This document shows, piece after piece, positions 33,620 through 41,729 of a DNA stretch of 64,000 nucleotides; positions within the stretch are counted from its first letter, which is position 1, and every line of letters starts with the position of its first letter. Source of the DNA: Bacillota bacterium (GTDB taxonomy: Bacteria > Bacillota > Sulfobacillia > Sulfobacillales > Sulfobacillaceae); the NCBI GenBank assembly GCA_021784595.1, contig JAJYHT010000062.1:124001-188000 (forward strand), written 5' to 3'. The notes under the pieces are model-generated. The model saw only the letters and a list, made by a program, of their open reading frames with translations, was not told the DNA's origin and ran no database searches. Both the position numbers and the translations under genes were made by a program.

Positions 33620-34096
33620 GTGAGTGATCTTAATCATCGAATTAGCCAACGTCTGAAGGAACTCGGCATTGTGTTGCCAGAACCTCCTAGTCCGGTGGCG
33701 TCATACGTGCCGGCCGTCATTGTTGGCCGTCTATGCTATACCTCAGGACAATTGCCATTGCATAACGGTGTGCTGTCAGCAGAAGGGGCTGTAGGGTCGA
33801 CAGTGTCCGTGGCCGAGGCTCAAGAGGCCGCCCGTCAATCAATTCTTAACGCGATCAGTGTCGCCGCTGCGGCTGCGGGTGGAGTGGACCATCTAAAACG
33901 CGTAATCAAGGTTGTCGGTTTTGTACAAAGTGCTGACGACTTTCATCAGCAGCCGCAGGTCATCAACGGGGCATCAAATTTGTTGCAAGAGATTTTTGGC
34001 GAGGATGGACGTCATGCCCGGTCCGCTGTAGGCACCAATGCTTTGCCTTTGAACGCTAGTGTAGAGATTGAATGCATTTTTGAGTTGATGGAGTAG
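33620..34096 (+). CDS. RidA family (YjgF/YER057c) protein
   Basis: A 158-residue protein of the Rid family, which includes enamine/imine deaminases that detoxify PLP-enzyme byproducts. Y-T-S-G-Q-L-P sits in the first half. The subfamily resembles the longer RidA-like proteins with A-V-G-T-N-A-L-P-L-N-A-S-V-E-I-E near the end, in place of the R-x-x-V arginine loop of true RidA (here H-A-R-S-A-V). GTG 33620 has cggaggga 8 bases upstream. First gene of an apparent operon with a pseudouridine synthase. Confidence 0.85.
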   Translation: MSDLNHRISQRLKELGIVLPEPPSPVASYVPAVIVGRLCYTSGQLPLHNGVLSAEGAVGSTVSVAEAQEAARQSILNAISVAAAAAGGVDHLKRVIKVVGFVQSADDFHQQPQVINGASNLLQEIFGEDGRHARSAVGTNALPLNASVEIECIFELME

Positions 34097-35011
34097 ATGA
34101 CCATGGCCGAACGGGTGCAAAAATTGATTGCGCAGGCTGGTCTGGCATCTCGACGCACCGCTGAGGAGTGGATCGTCGCTGGCCGGGTACAAGTCAATGG
34201 GACAGTTGCGACACTGGGCAATGTGGCCGATCCTCATAACGATTACATCACCGTGGATGGGCAGCCTTTGGTGGTAGAGACCCATAAGCGCTACGTCTTA
34301 TTGAATAAGCCCTCAGGTTATACCACCTCGCTCAAGGATCGCCATGCTGACCACCTGGTGTCCGAATTAGTGCCAAAAAGCTGGGGACGGTTGTATCCTG
34401 TGGGGCGTTTAGACCGCGACACCAGTGGTTTGTTGTTGTTGACCAATGACGGATCTTTGGCGCATAGACTCATGCACCCGTCATTTCAAGTCTCTAAAGT
34501 GTATGAAGCTTGGGTGCAGGGACGGCCCGGGGTCAGCCATTTAGCGCGTTTGGCTGAAGGAATTCAGTTGGATGAGGGTATGGCGCACGCGCACAACCTT
34601 CAAGTGCGCAAACGTGAAGCAGACCGCACGTTAATCCGGCTAACCCTCAAAGAGGGGATGAAACGGGAAGTGCGAAGAATTTTTCAGATCATCGGCCATC
34701 CTGTGCTCGAATTGACTCGTGTAAAATATGGACCGTTATCGATTGAAGGAGTGGAAGTGGGACGTTATCGGCCCCTGACACACGCTGAAGTGAAATCTTT
34801 GATTGAGGCAACAAATCCATGGAAGGGACCTGGCTCCGGCGCTTCAGCATCCCACGCACAAAGGGAAGACAAATCTACTTTTCAGGGGAGATCTACACGC
34901 AATGAAGACACCTCACGACCTTACCATTCAGGCCGTTCAAGCCTATCAGCCCCCAAATCGGGGACTAAGGTCCGCAACCCCCGAGGAAATTCGGGCAGGA
35001 CTCACCGCTGA
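34097..35011 (+). CDS. rluB: 23S rRNA pseudouridine synthase (RluB/RsuA family)
   Basis: A 304-residue enzyme isomerising uridine in 23S rRNA. The N-terminal S4 RNA-binding domain (residues 3-60) has KLIAQAGLASRRTAEEWI. The catalytic domain has GRLDRDTSGLLLLTNDG with the nucleophilic Asp, and KEGMKREVRRIFQIIGHPV. The last 65 residues are a basic, Ser/Gly-rich disordered tail, as in other RluB proteins. It starts 1 base after the ridA stop. The tail is encoded in an unusual 110-base overlap with the next gene. Confidence 0.9.
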   Translation: MTMAERVQKLIAQAGLASRRTAEEWIVAGRVQVNGTVATLGNVADPHNDYITVDGQPLVVETHKRYVLLNKPSGYTTSLKDRHADHLVSELVPKSWGRLYPVGRLDRDTSGLLLLTNDGSLAHRLMHPSFQVSKVYEAWVQGRPGVSHLARLAEGIQLDEGMAHAHNLQVRKREADRTLIRLTLKEGMKREVRRIFQIIGHPVLELTRVKYGPLSIEGVEVGRYRPLTHAEVKSLIEATNPWKGPGSGASASHAQREDKSTFQGRSTRNEDTSRPYHSGRSSLSAPKSGTKVRNPRGNSGRTHR

Positions 35012-35942
35012 CGTCTATTTTGTTGGCACCCTACAAATATTGGATCATTTGGGCCTCAAAGATGAGGTGGTGACGGCAGAGGTGTTTGCCAATCGATCTG
35101 GTTTGTTGGCAGGTATTGAAGAAGCGCTGGCACTCGTAGAGTCCTTGCCTATTGTGGTAGACGCTTTGCCTGAAGGCAGTTTGGTAACTAGCAAAGAAGT
35201 TGTTATGCGGATCACGGGGCATTATGGCGATTTTGGGATCTATGAAACGGCGTTGTTGGGCATTTTAGCTTCCTCTTCGGGATGGGCTACGGCGGCCCAG
35301 GAAGTAGTGGCGGCGGCGGCTCCAGTTCCCGTATACTCTTTTGGGGGCCGTCATTTGCATCCAGCGGTAGCGCCCGTGATGGACCGAGCGGCGTTGGTCG
35401 GCGGTGCCCAAGGAACCAGCACTATTTTAGGGTCGCGCCAGGCGGGTCTCATACCCTCGGGTACCATGCCCCATGCGCTGTTATTGATGGTGGGCGACAC
35501 GGTGGCCGCGGCATTGGCGTACGATGCGGTAATGCCAGACAATGCTCCGCGGGTCGTCCTGGTAGACACCTTTAAAGACGAGGCTGAAGAGAGCTTGCGG
35601 GTAGCCGAGGCTTTAGGGACTTCATTGCAAGCAATACGTTTGGACACTCCTCGGGAACGGGGCGGAGTGACTCCCGATTTGGTGCGCGAGGTGAAATCGC
35701 GCTTGGCTCAGGCCGGATATCCCAACATCGGAATTTTTGTCTCCGGTGGATTGACGCCCGACCGCATAGGTCCGTTAAAAGAGGCGGGAGTCACCGGGTT
35801 TGGTGTAGGAAGCTACATTGCTGCGGCTGAACCACTCGACATGACGATGGATCTCAAGGCTATCAATCAGCGCCCGGTGGCCAAACGGGGACGAATTCCT
35901 GGGCTAACGCCGTCAAATCGCCTTGTTCGGCGGATGGGCTAA
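34902..35942 (+). CDS. pncB: Nicotinate phosphoribosyltransferase
   Basis: A 346-residue member of the nicotinate phosphoribosyltransferase family, which salvages nicotinic acid to nicotinate mononucleotide for NAD synthesis. GLTADVYFVGTLQIL opens it, YETALLGILASSSGWAT and FGGRHLHPAVAPVMDRAALVGG follow (cores ETALLG and FGxRRxHP-like), and the phosphate-binding VSGGLTPDRIG closes the barrel. ATG 34902 is chosen because caggggag lies 11 bases upstream; the frame is open further. The start lies inside rluB and the end overlaps the convergent SWIM gene by 80 bases. Confidence 0.88.
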   Translation: MKTPHDLTIQAVQAYQPPNRGLRSATPEEIRAGLTADVYFVGTLQILDHLGLKDEVVTAEVFANRSGLLAGIEEALALVESLPIVVDALPEGSLVTSKEVVMRITGHYGDFGIYETALLGILASSSGWATAAQEVVAAAAPVPVYSFGGRHLHPAVAPVMDRAALVGGAQGTSTILGSRQAGLIPSGTMPHALLLMVGDTVAAALAYDAVMPDNAPRVVLVDTFKDEAEESLRVAEALGTSLQAIRLDTPRERGGVTPDLVREVKSRLAQAGYPNIGIFVSGGLTPDRIGPLKEAGVTGFGVGSYIAAAEPLDMTMDLKAINQRPVAKRGRIPGLTPSNRLVRRMG

Positions 35943-37050
35943 CTCGGCGATTCGCTTTGGCTTGCCGTAAGGCTTCCCACCCCTTTTCCCCCAATTGGGG
36001 CCGGAGCACTTCGAGACACTCGTCGCTGGACGAGTCAAGGCAGTCGGCCACCTGGTACGCCAGTTGCTGGGATGGCGGCAGCCATTCGATGAGTTGGTGT
36101 CGGACCAAGCGCTGGCCTTCTTTGGATGATGGCCACTGGGTTTGCAAAAGGGCAATGGCCTCCTGTGGCCTCTTGGAGTGCATCAAGAGGCGAGCTCTTG
36201 CAAGATGCCAAGGATCTAGAGCGGGGGCTAGTTCAATGGTCTGATGCAGCCACTGAATGCCGCCCTTGGGGGCTATTTCCGTCAACACGTTGATGAAGGC
36301 GGCCATATGGGATCGATTGCGGCTTAGGGTGTGAATCGCGCAATATAGCCATTCATCGGAGGGAATCGCATCATAGGCAGGCCATATTGGATCCAGCGGC
36401 AAATAGGGTGCATTGAGCCAAAGCATCCACCAATAACGGAAGGGTTGCTGGGTCAGTTGGGTCCATTGGGCGACGACAAACTCAGCCCAGTGTTTTCGCC
36501 ATACCGGAGCGTTGCACCAAGACTCATCTAATTCAGGAAGCATGCGAGCCATTTGCGAATCAGACCAGCGGCGGGTGGATTTCGTTGAGGCCACCGCGGA
36601 TTCCCAAGTCGCAAGGCTTTTCTCCTCATTCCAAGGCTGTTGCCAAGAGGGTTTATTGGCGGGAATCTTATCCCAAGGAAAGGTGCCACCTGCCCATTGG
36701 GGTACTATGGAAGGGTTGTTTTGCCAAAGCGTCTGCGGTACTAGGCCAAAGGTATCGGATTCATGGATATAAGCCCACCAGAGGGCTGCGACATGGGCGC
36801 ATGGAGTGGGCCGCGGACAAGAGCATCCCACCGTTAAGCCATCTTCTGCAGCTAAAGTGTACGGCACATAGGAATCTTGATATCCGTGGAGCCTAGCAAA
36901 TATGTAGTGCATAGCATGCATGCGGTGGGATAGCCTTTCCTGGTACACGTAATCCCGTCCGTGCTGTACAATAGTGTTATGCAGGGTGCCAAATAGACGA
37001 GCAAGGGTTGTCGTGTCGAGCGTCATTTCGGGATATTTGCGAACAGCCAT
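35863..37050 (-). CDS. SWIM zinc-finger protein
   Basis: A 395-residue protein with an N-terminal SWIM finger: Cys76-S-Cys78-P-R-P-T-P-Cys84-A-His86. The rest is helical and Trp-rich, with repeat-like stretches near the C-terminus (L-L-M-H-S-K-R-P-Q-E-A-I-A-L-L) that resemble TPR helices. SWIM domains usually bind DNA or proteins and often lie next to SNF2 ATPases, as in bacterial helicase operons; here the window's SNF2 gene is 11 kb away. ATG 37050 has gaggagg upstream on the minus strand. The exact role is unknown. Confidence 0.8.
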   Translation of the reverse strand: MAVRKYPEMTLDTTTLARLFGTLHNTIVQHGRDYVYQERLSHRMHAMHYIFARLHGYQDSYVPYTLAAEDGLTVGCSCPRPTPCAHVAALWWAYIHESDTFGLVPQTLWQNNPSIVPQWAGGTFPWDKIPANKPSWQQPWNEEKSLATWESAVASTKSTRRWSDSQMARMLPELDESWCNAPVWRKHWAEFVVAQWTQLTQQPFRYWWMLWLNAPYLPLDPIWPAYDAIPSDEWLYCAIHTLSRNRSHMAAFINVLTEIAPKGGIQWLHQTIELAPALDPWHLARARLLMHSKRPQEAIALLQTQWPSSKEGQRLVRHQLIEWLPPSQQLAYQVADCLDSSSDECLEVLRPQLGEKGWEALRQAKANRRVSPSAEQGDLTALAQEFVPVWPPGAD

Positions 37051-37134
37051 ATGATGCCTCCTCATTGAGGAGATTCTATCAAATCGCAGTCCAAGACACG
37101 ACAACAACCCACAACCATAAGGAGGTTGAGGACG

Positions 37135-37290
37135 ATGGAGGTTAAGTGTCAGGTTTGTGGGAAATCCGTGATGTTGGAAACCTGGAGCGCAGAGTATGAA
37201 CACGTCAAACAGTCTCCGCAGCATCCGTTTATATGCCAAACGTGTCAGGATCGCATACGGTCGGAAGCAAAGAGCAATCAGCATCTCTGA
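37135..37290 (+). CDS. 51-residue zinc-ribbon protein (DUF2197-like)
   Basis: A gene too short for routine calls. ATG 37135 is preceded by aaggagg 9 bases upstream; TGA at 37288-37290. Two Cys pairs (V-K-C-Q-V-C-G and F-I-C-Q-T-C-Q) form a zinc ribbon, and a helix ends in R-I-R-S-E-A-K. The layout matches DUF2197 proteins of Firmicutes, whose function is unknown. It is divergent from the SWIM gene, sharing an 84-base upstream region. Confidence 0.75.
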   Translation: MEVKCQVCGKSVMLETWSAEYEHVKQSPQHPFICQTCQDRIRSEAKSNQHL

Positions 37291-37339
37291 TGGGGATTAG
37301 CAGCCACGAGAAACTACTTGTCAAGGGAGCTTACAGTCG

Positions 37340-37720
37340 GTGATACGAGGAATTCGCGGGGCAACTACGGTGGAACATGATGATGCACAAGAAATATTGG
37401 AGCGGACCAAAGAATTAATTTGGGCAATGGCCGAACAAAATCGCATCCTTCCGGAGGCGATGGCGAGTATTTGCTTTACATTGACTCCGGATCTTCACGC
37501 TACTTTTCCCGCCGAGGCGGCTCGGTTGGTCGGCTGGCGCTATGTTCCGGTGATTTGCATGCGGGAATTGGATGTTCCTCACGGATTGCCAAAAACCATT
37601 CGGGTTTTGATGCACGCTGAACTCGAAGGTTCCCAAGCATCGGTGCGCCATGTCTATCTACAACGGGCGACCGTGTTGCGGGAAGACCTAGTGGACCAGG
37701 AGGTTGCACGCGATTCATGA
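37340..37720 (+). CDS. aroH: Chorismate mutase (AroH class)
   Basis: A 126-residue trimeric chorismate mutase converting chorismate to prephenate for Phe and Tyr synthesis. The N-terminus IRGIRGATTVEHD closely matches the Bacillus enzyme, with the active-site Arg6. TPDLHATFPAEAARLVGW, V-P-V-I-C-M-R-E-L-D-V and RHVYLQRATVLR complete the fold. GTG 37340 has aagggag 9 bases upstream. It overlaps cmk by 4 bases. Confidence 0.94.
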   Translation: MIRGIRGATTVEHDDAQEILERTKELIWAMAEQNRILPEAMASICFTLTPDLHATFPAEAARLVGWRYVPVICMRELDVPHGLPKTIRVLMHAELEGSQASVRHVYLQRATVLREDLVDQEVARDS

Positions 37721-38409
37721 TCTCCGCGCAACACCGGCAGCCAATTGTGGCAGTGGATGGACCGGCAGGAGCCGGCAAGAGCACGGTGGCCCGTAAAATG
37801 GCTGAGCGTCTTGGCCTGCTCTATTTGGATACCGGAGCTATGTATCGTGGGTTGGCGTACAAGGCTTTGAGCCACGGGATTGATTTGCGGGACGAAAGTA
37901 GTCTTGAGGAGCTGCTTTACAACACAACGATTGACTTGTACCGTGAACGCGAAGGGCAAACCGAGGTTTTGCTGGACGGACAAAACGTGACTTCGCATTT
38001 GCGAACGCCGGAAGTGAACGCTAGTGTTTCGGTGGTGGCAGGATTCGCACGAGTGCGGGAGGAAATGGTGCGGCGGTTGCGAAGATTGGCGGAACACGGT
38101 GGTGTGGTGATGGATGGCCGGGACATCGGAACATATGTCTTACCCGGCGCTGATGTCAAGTTTTTTCTGACGGCATCTTTGGGGGCTCGAGCACGAAGAC
38201 GCCAAAAAGATTTGGACGCACTAGGATACCATGTGGATCTCGACACCCTAGCGCAAGAAATTGAGCATCGGGATCGTTTGGACAGCACGAGAGCTATTGC
38301 ACCATTAGCCAAAGCCCCCGATGCGGTACTGATTGACACCACCAACTTGGAGGTGGATCGCGTGGTAGACGAGATGATTGCCGCATATCACCGCGCGTAC
38401 GATCGATGA
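37717..38409 (+). CDS. cmk: Cytidylate kinase
   Basis: A 230-residue kinase phosphorylating CMP and dCMP. The P-loop is DGPAGAGKSTVAR (near residues 14-26), followed by LGLLYLDTGAMYRGLA, and V-V-M-D-G-R-D-I-G-T-Y-V. The ATG overlaps the aroH stop. The cmk-plsC-S1 order downstream is conserved in Firmicutes. Confidence 0.95.
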   Translation: MISAQHRQPIVAVDGPAGAGKSTVARKMAERLGLLYLDTGAMYRGLAYKALSHGIDLRDESSLEELLYNTTIDLYREREGQTEVLLDGQNVTSHLRTPEVNASVSVVAGFARVREEMVRRLRRLAEHGGVVMDGRDIGTYVLPGADVKFFLTASLGARARRRQKDLDALGYHVDLDTLAQEIEHRDRLDSTRAIAPLAKAPDAVLIDTTNLEVDRVVDEMIAAYHRAYDR

Positions 38410-39011
38410 TGTATTATTGGATGGTCTATTGGGTAGTGCGCGTAATATTCTCTGTACTGTACCGGATCGAGGTTACGGGCTTAGAAAACGTACCTCGCAG
38501 TGGGTCACTGATGATTGCGCTCAATCACAAAAGTGTGATTGACCCTCCGATGGCGGCGGTTTTATTGCCTCGCCGAGTATATTTTATGGCGAAAGTTGAA
38601 CTTTTTAACTTTCGACCTTTGGGTTGGTTGATTGCCAGCGTTGGAGCGTTTCCCGTTCATCGTGGACGCCCAGATCGCAAAGCGATTCGGCGGTCACTGG
38701 AAATACTTTCGGCCGGCCAAGCCTTGATGATTTTTCCCGAAGGCCATCGTAGTGAAACAGGGGAACTACAGTCCGCCCGGGCTGGCGTGGCGTTCTTGGC
38801 TCAAAAAAGTCAATGCCTGGTAGTGCCGATTGGCATTAGCGGATCATATGGTTTCCGCAAGACCATCCGGTATTCGGTAGGACCACCGTTTCGCGTGCCG
38901 CCAGATATAACGCGGGAAGAGGCACAGCAATTGGTCATGCAGCGCATTGCCGACCAGATTCCCCATCTGGCTGTCCCTCCGAACCCAAAACCGCAGTCTT
39001 CCATTTCTTGA
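38406..39011 (+). CDS. plsC: 1-acyl-sn-glycerol-3-phosphate acyltransferase
   Basis: A 201-residue membrane-associated acyltransferase making phosphatidic acid. An N-terminal hydrophobic segment precedes the catalytic NHKSVIDPP (the H-x4-D box). The F-P-E-G-H-R-S motif, plus V-P-I-G-I-S-G, binds glycerol phosphate. ATG overlaps the cmk stop, so the two are translationally coupled. Confidence 0.93.
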   Translation: MMYYWMVYWVVRVIFSVLYRIEVTGLENVPRSGSLMIALNHKSVIDPPMAAVLLPRRVYFMAKVELFNFRPLGWLIASVGAFPVHRGRPDRKAIRRSLEILSAGQALMIFPEGHRSETGELQSARAGVAFLAQKSQCLVVPIGISGSYGFRKTIRYSVGPPFRVPPDITREEAQQLVMQRIADQIPHLAVPPNPKPQSSIS

Positions 39012-39132
39012 CGTGCTCGCGTCCAAGGTAATTCGGAAAATTGTTGGAAACTCAACACACACAGTGTAATATGTAAAGGAGTATGCTGTGTGCTTCATCG
39101 CACAGCAAAGGTGTGACAGGGGGGCAGCCAAT

Positions 39133-40368
39133 ATGGATGAACGTAAACAGGCGACGGACTCTAACCACGAAGTGGACAGGGACGAATCCCTAAACATGGA
39201 AGAGTCCATGGCATTCGTGGCTTTGGAGGATGTTCATCCGGGGCAGATCGTCGAAGGAACCGTTGTGCACATTTCACCCGATTCCGTTTTGGTGGATGTT
39301 GGTGGAAAGTCAGATGGCATTATACACCTGAATGATCTGACTCACCGGAAGATTGACCGGCCCGAAGAGGTGGTTCAGCTCGGGGATGTGATTCGGGTTT
39401 TCGTCGTCGGCTATGAGGGAGAGGAAGGAAGTTTGAAACTCTCCAAACGCCGAGCGGATGAAGTCGAAGCATGGACTCGGCTAGAAAACCTGCAAAGTTC
39501 GGGAGAAGTCATCGAGGCCCCAGTGGTAGAAGTCGTTAAAGGGGGTTTGGTGGTTGATGTGGGTATGCGGGGTTTTATTCCGGCATCCCATGTAGCACGC
39601 GGTTATGTCGCGGAGTTGGATGGCTTCCTGGGCCAAACGGTGCCAGTGCGAGTCATTGAACTGGATCGCAGTAAACGGCGCGTAATTTTATCCCGAAAAA
39701 TTGCGATGGAAGAGCAGACCAAACAACGCCGCGATCAGGTGTGGAACGCGATTTCCGAAGGACAAGTTATAACGGGGACGGTAAAAAGTTTGACGGATTT
39801 TGGAGCCTTCGTCGACTTGGGCGGAGTGGACGGACTCTTGCATATTAGTGAAATGTCATGGGGGCGAATTACGCATCCCTCCGAGGTGCTGGAAGTGGGA
39901 CAGGAAGTTAGCGTGAAAATTTTACGGTTGGATCCGGAACGCAACAAAATATCGCTAGGATTGCGCCAAGTGTCGCCTAACCCTTGGGAGACCATCGCCG
40001 AACGCTATGCGGAAGGGCAGTTGTATCAAGGCAAGGTTGTCCGCATTGCCGCATTCGGCGCATTTGTAGAGTTGGAGCCGGGGGTTGATGGGCTTGTGCA
40101 TATTTCCCAATTGGCGGCGCATAGGATAGGTACGCCAGCAGATGTGGTTTCTGTGGGCGATACAGTGACGGTCAAGGTATTGCATGTGGATCCCGAGCAC
40201 AAGAAGATATCATTATCAAAAAAAGAAGCCGATGAAATGGCTGAATCCGGAATAGAACCGCTAAAAGAAGTGCTGGAGGACGATGCGTTGAATCCCATGA
40301 GCCAACACCTCACGGCGTATCACGCAGGCGACTGGGACGACGAAGACCCTAATAAGAAGCCAAGTTGA
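39133..40368 (+). CDS. rpsA: Ribosomal protein S1-like RNA-binding protein (four S1 domains)
   Basis: A 411-residue protein with four S1 OB-folds at about residues 32-100, 118-185, 201-272 and 288-360. Domains 3 and 4 carry the classic G-A-F-V-D/E-L with D-G-L-x-H-I-S motifs. Domain count and length match Bacillus YpfD rather than six-domain proteobacterial S1, so a role in translation initiation is less certain. ATG 39133 follows an agggggg stretch; the frame is open to 39088. A hairpin terminator follows. Confidence 0.88.
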   Translation: MDERKQATDSNHEVDRDESLNMEESMAFVALEDVHPGQIVEGTVVHISPDSVLVDVGGKSDGIIHLNDLTHRKIDRPEEVVQLGDVIRVFVVGYEGEEGSLKLSKRRADEVEAWTRLENLQSSGEVIEAPVVEVVKGGLVVDVGMRGFIPASHVARGYVAELDGFLGQTVPVRVIELDRSKRRVILSRKIAMEEQTKQRRDQVWNAISEGQVITGTVKSLTDFGAFVDLGGVDGLLHISEMSWGRITHPSEVLEVGQEVSVKILRLDPERNKISLGLRQVSPNPWETIAERYAEGQLYQGKVVRIAAFGAFVELEPGVDGLVHISQLAAHRIGTPADVVSVGDTVTVKVLHVDPEHKKISLSKKEADEMAESGIEPLKEVLEDDALNPMSQHLTAYHAGDWDDEDPNKKPS

Positions 40369-40371
40369 CGA

Positions 40372-40397
40372 AAAGAGCCGCTAGGAAGCGGCTCTTT
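40372..40397. terminator. Bidirectional terminator between rpsA and bioY
   Basis: AAAGAGCCGCT (40372-40382), loop AGGA and AGCGGCTCTTT (40387-40397) form a perfect 11-bp stem. The A/T ends provide short T-tracts on both strands. It lies between convergent genes and can end both transcripts. Confidence 0.8.
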
Positions 40398-40405
40398 GGA
40401 CTAAG

Positions 40406-40966
40406 TCACGCGGACAGACGTTCTTTGGCAGTACTTTTTTCAACCCAATGGTGCAATTGGCTGATAATGGGCCAGGCCAAAACTGCTTTGATAACATCCC
40501 ACCCAATAAACGGCAAGACCCCCTCTAAGAATGCGTGAGTCCATGATGCATGAGTGATGATCACGAGCCCCACCATGCCGCCCAAGTATATTATGGCCAA
40601 GGCAGATATTAGACCCATGAACAAACGCAATCGGCTGTGCCTGCTTTTGTGCACCAAGCTGGCCATGATCCAGGCCGCGACCGGATAAGCCCATAGATAT
40701 CCGCCAAAGGGTCCGATGAGGACGGCTAGACCGCGTTGGCCCTCAGCGAATATAGGCGCCCCCAGAATACCTAAAGCAATATAGGACAGTTGGCTTAGGG
40801 CTGCCCAACGAGCCGGTAGAATGCCGCCTGCTAAGAACACGCCAAACACTTGAAAGGTAAATGGGACCAGTGACAAGCCTGGGATGGTGATGGCTGTAAT
40901 CGCCCCCAAGGCTGTAATAGCGGTGACAAATGCTCCACGCACCGCCCAACGCAATGATGTGGGCAT
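40406..40966 (-). CDS. bioY: Biotin transporter BioY
   Basis: A 186-residue S-component of an energy-coupling-factor transporter that binds biotin in the membrane. About six helices are visible. FTFQVFGVFLAGGIL and R-G-L-A-V-L-I-G-P-F-G-G-Y-L-W-A-Y-P are the biotin-binding signatures. ATG 40966 has aaggagg upstream on the minus strand. No EcfA/EcfT genes are nearby, so it uses a shared module or works alone. I saw no BirA-type operator upstream. Confidence 0.93.
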   Translation of the reverse strand: MPTSLRWAVRGAFVTAITALGAITAITIPGLSLVPFTFQVFGVFLAGGILPARWAALSQLSYIALGILGAPIFAEGQRGLAVLIGPFGGYLWAYPVAAWIMASLVHKSRHSRLRLFMGLISALAIIYLGGMVGLVIITHASWTHAFLEGVLPFIGWDVIKAVLAWPIISQLHHWVEKSTAKERLSA

Positions 40967-41105
40967 GGCAAATCCTCCTTAGAGATCCTGCAATAACGTT
41001 AAAAGGATAATGATTTCTATCTGAAGATGCAATCCAAGACCATATTCCACACCGAAACCGTGAACACTAGGACCAATTCAAGCATTGGAAAGAGAGGGTT
41101 TTGCG

Positions 41106-41684
41106 TTGGCCGGTTTGTGGGCAAATTGTTTTTGGATTTCCTCCCTGATTTTGTTGGTGTCCGGTTATGGCCGGTTTTTTTGGTCTCAAGCAAGATTCCG
41201 GGCGGCTGGCGTCGCAATGGCCGGGGCACTGGTCATGGCATTTGATCTTTTGCTTCCGCAGGTTCCTCTCATGTCTGGCACTGTGAATGGGGGACTCGCC
41301 TTTTTGGCGCTAGCGACCCTCGCGTTGGGCATCGCTCGCAGAAAGCCTGTGTGGTGGCTGTGGTGGTTAAGCTTGGGCGCGATAGCTGCCTTAGGGAGAA
41401 TTTTGGCTCCCTTGGCGCCTCATCGGGCTCAATGGGTGATGCCATTGGTTCCCGAATCGATCGTCTTAGGTATCGCAGCCGGGGTGCTTGGCGAAGAACC
41501 CGTGGGAGGCATAGTGGTGGGCATTGGAGCCGATGTGCTGGCGTCCATGTGGATCCTGGTCGTTCGAGGAGGGCCATTGGCATTGGGTTATCATGATCTG
41601 ACATCGGCATTGCTCGCCGGCCTGGCTGGGTGGGCCGCGGGTTGGATGCGATTTCATTGGGGACGTCACGATATGGTTGCTTGA
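41106..41684 (+). CDS. Hydrophobic membrane protein upstream of der
   Basis: A 192-residue protein with about six membrane segments and no soluble domain. Motifs I can see are P-L-V-P-E-S-I-V-L-G-I and a G-E-E-P-V-G-G-I-V-V-G stretch. It occupies the position of yphA/yphB (before der) in Bacillus, though clear homology is not evident. TTG 41106 is chosen because agagaggg lies 7 bases upstream; TTG 41085 is an alternative. The function is unknown. Confidence 0.6.
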   Translation: MAGLWANCFWISSLILLVSGYGRFFWSQARFRAAGVAMAGALVMAFDLLLPQVPLMSGTVNGGLAFLALATLALGIARRKPVWWLWWLSLGAIAALGRILAPLAPHRAQWVMPLVPESIVLGIAAGVLGEEPVGGIVVGIGADVLASMWILVVRGGPLALGYHDLTSALLAGLAGWAAGWMRFHWGRHDMVA

Positions 41685-41729
41685 CCGGCTTGTCAAGGAC
41701 TGGGATAATCCCTAGGGAAGAAGAGGGGG

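Noticed and set aside
40967-41105. BirA operator upstream of bioY
   Set aside because: The TAACGTTA palindrome at 40994-41001 is too short and does not match the long inverted repeat recognised by BirA.
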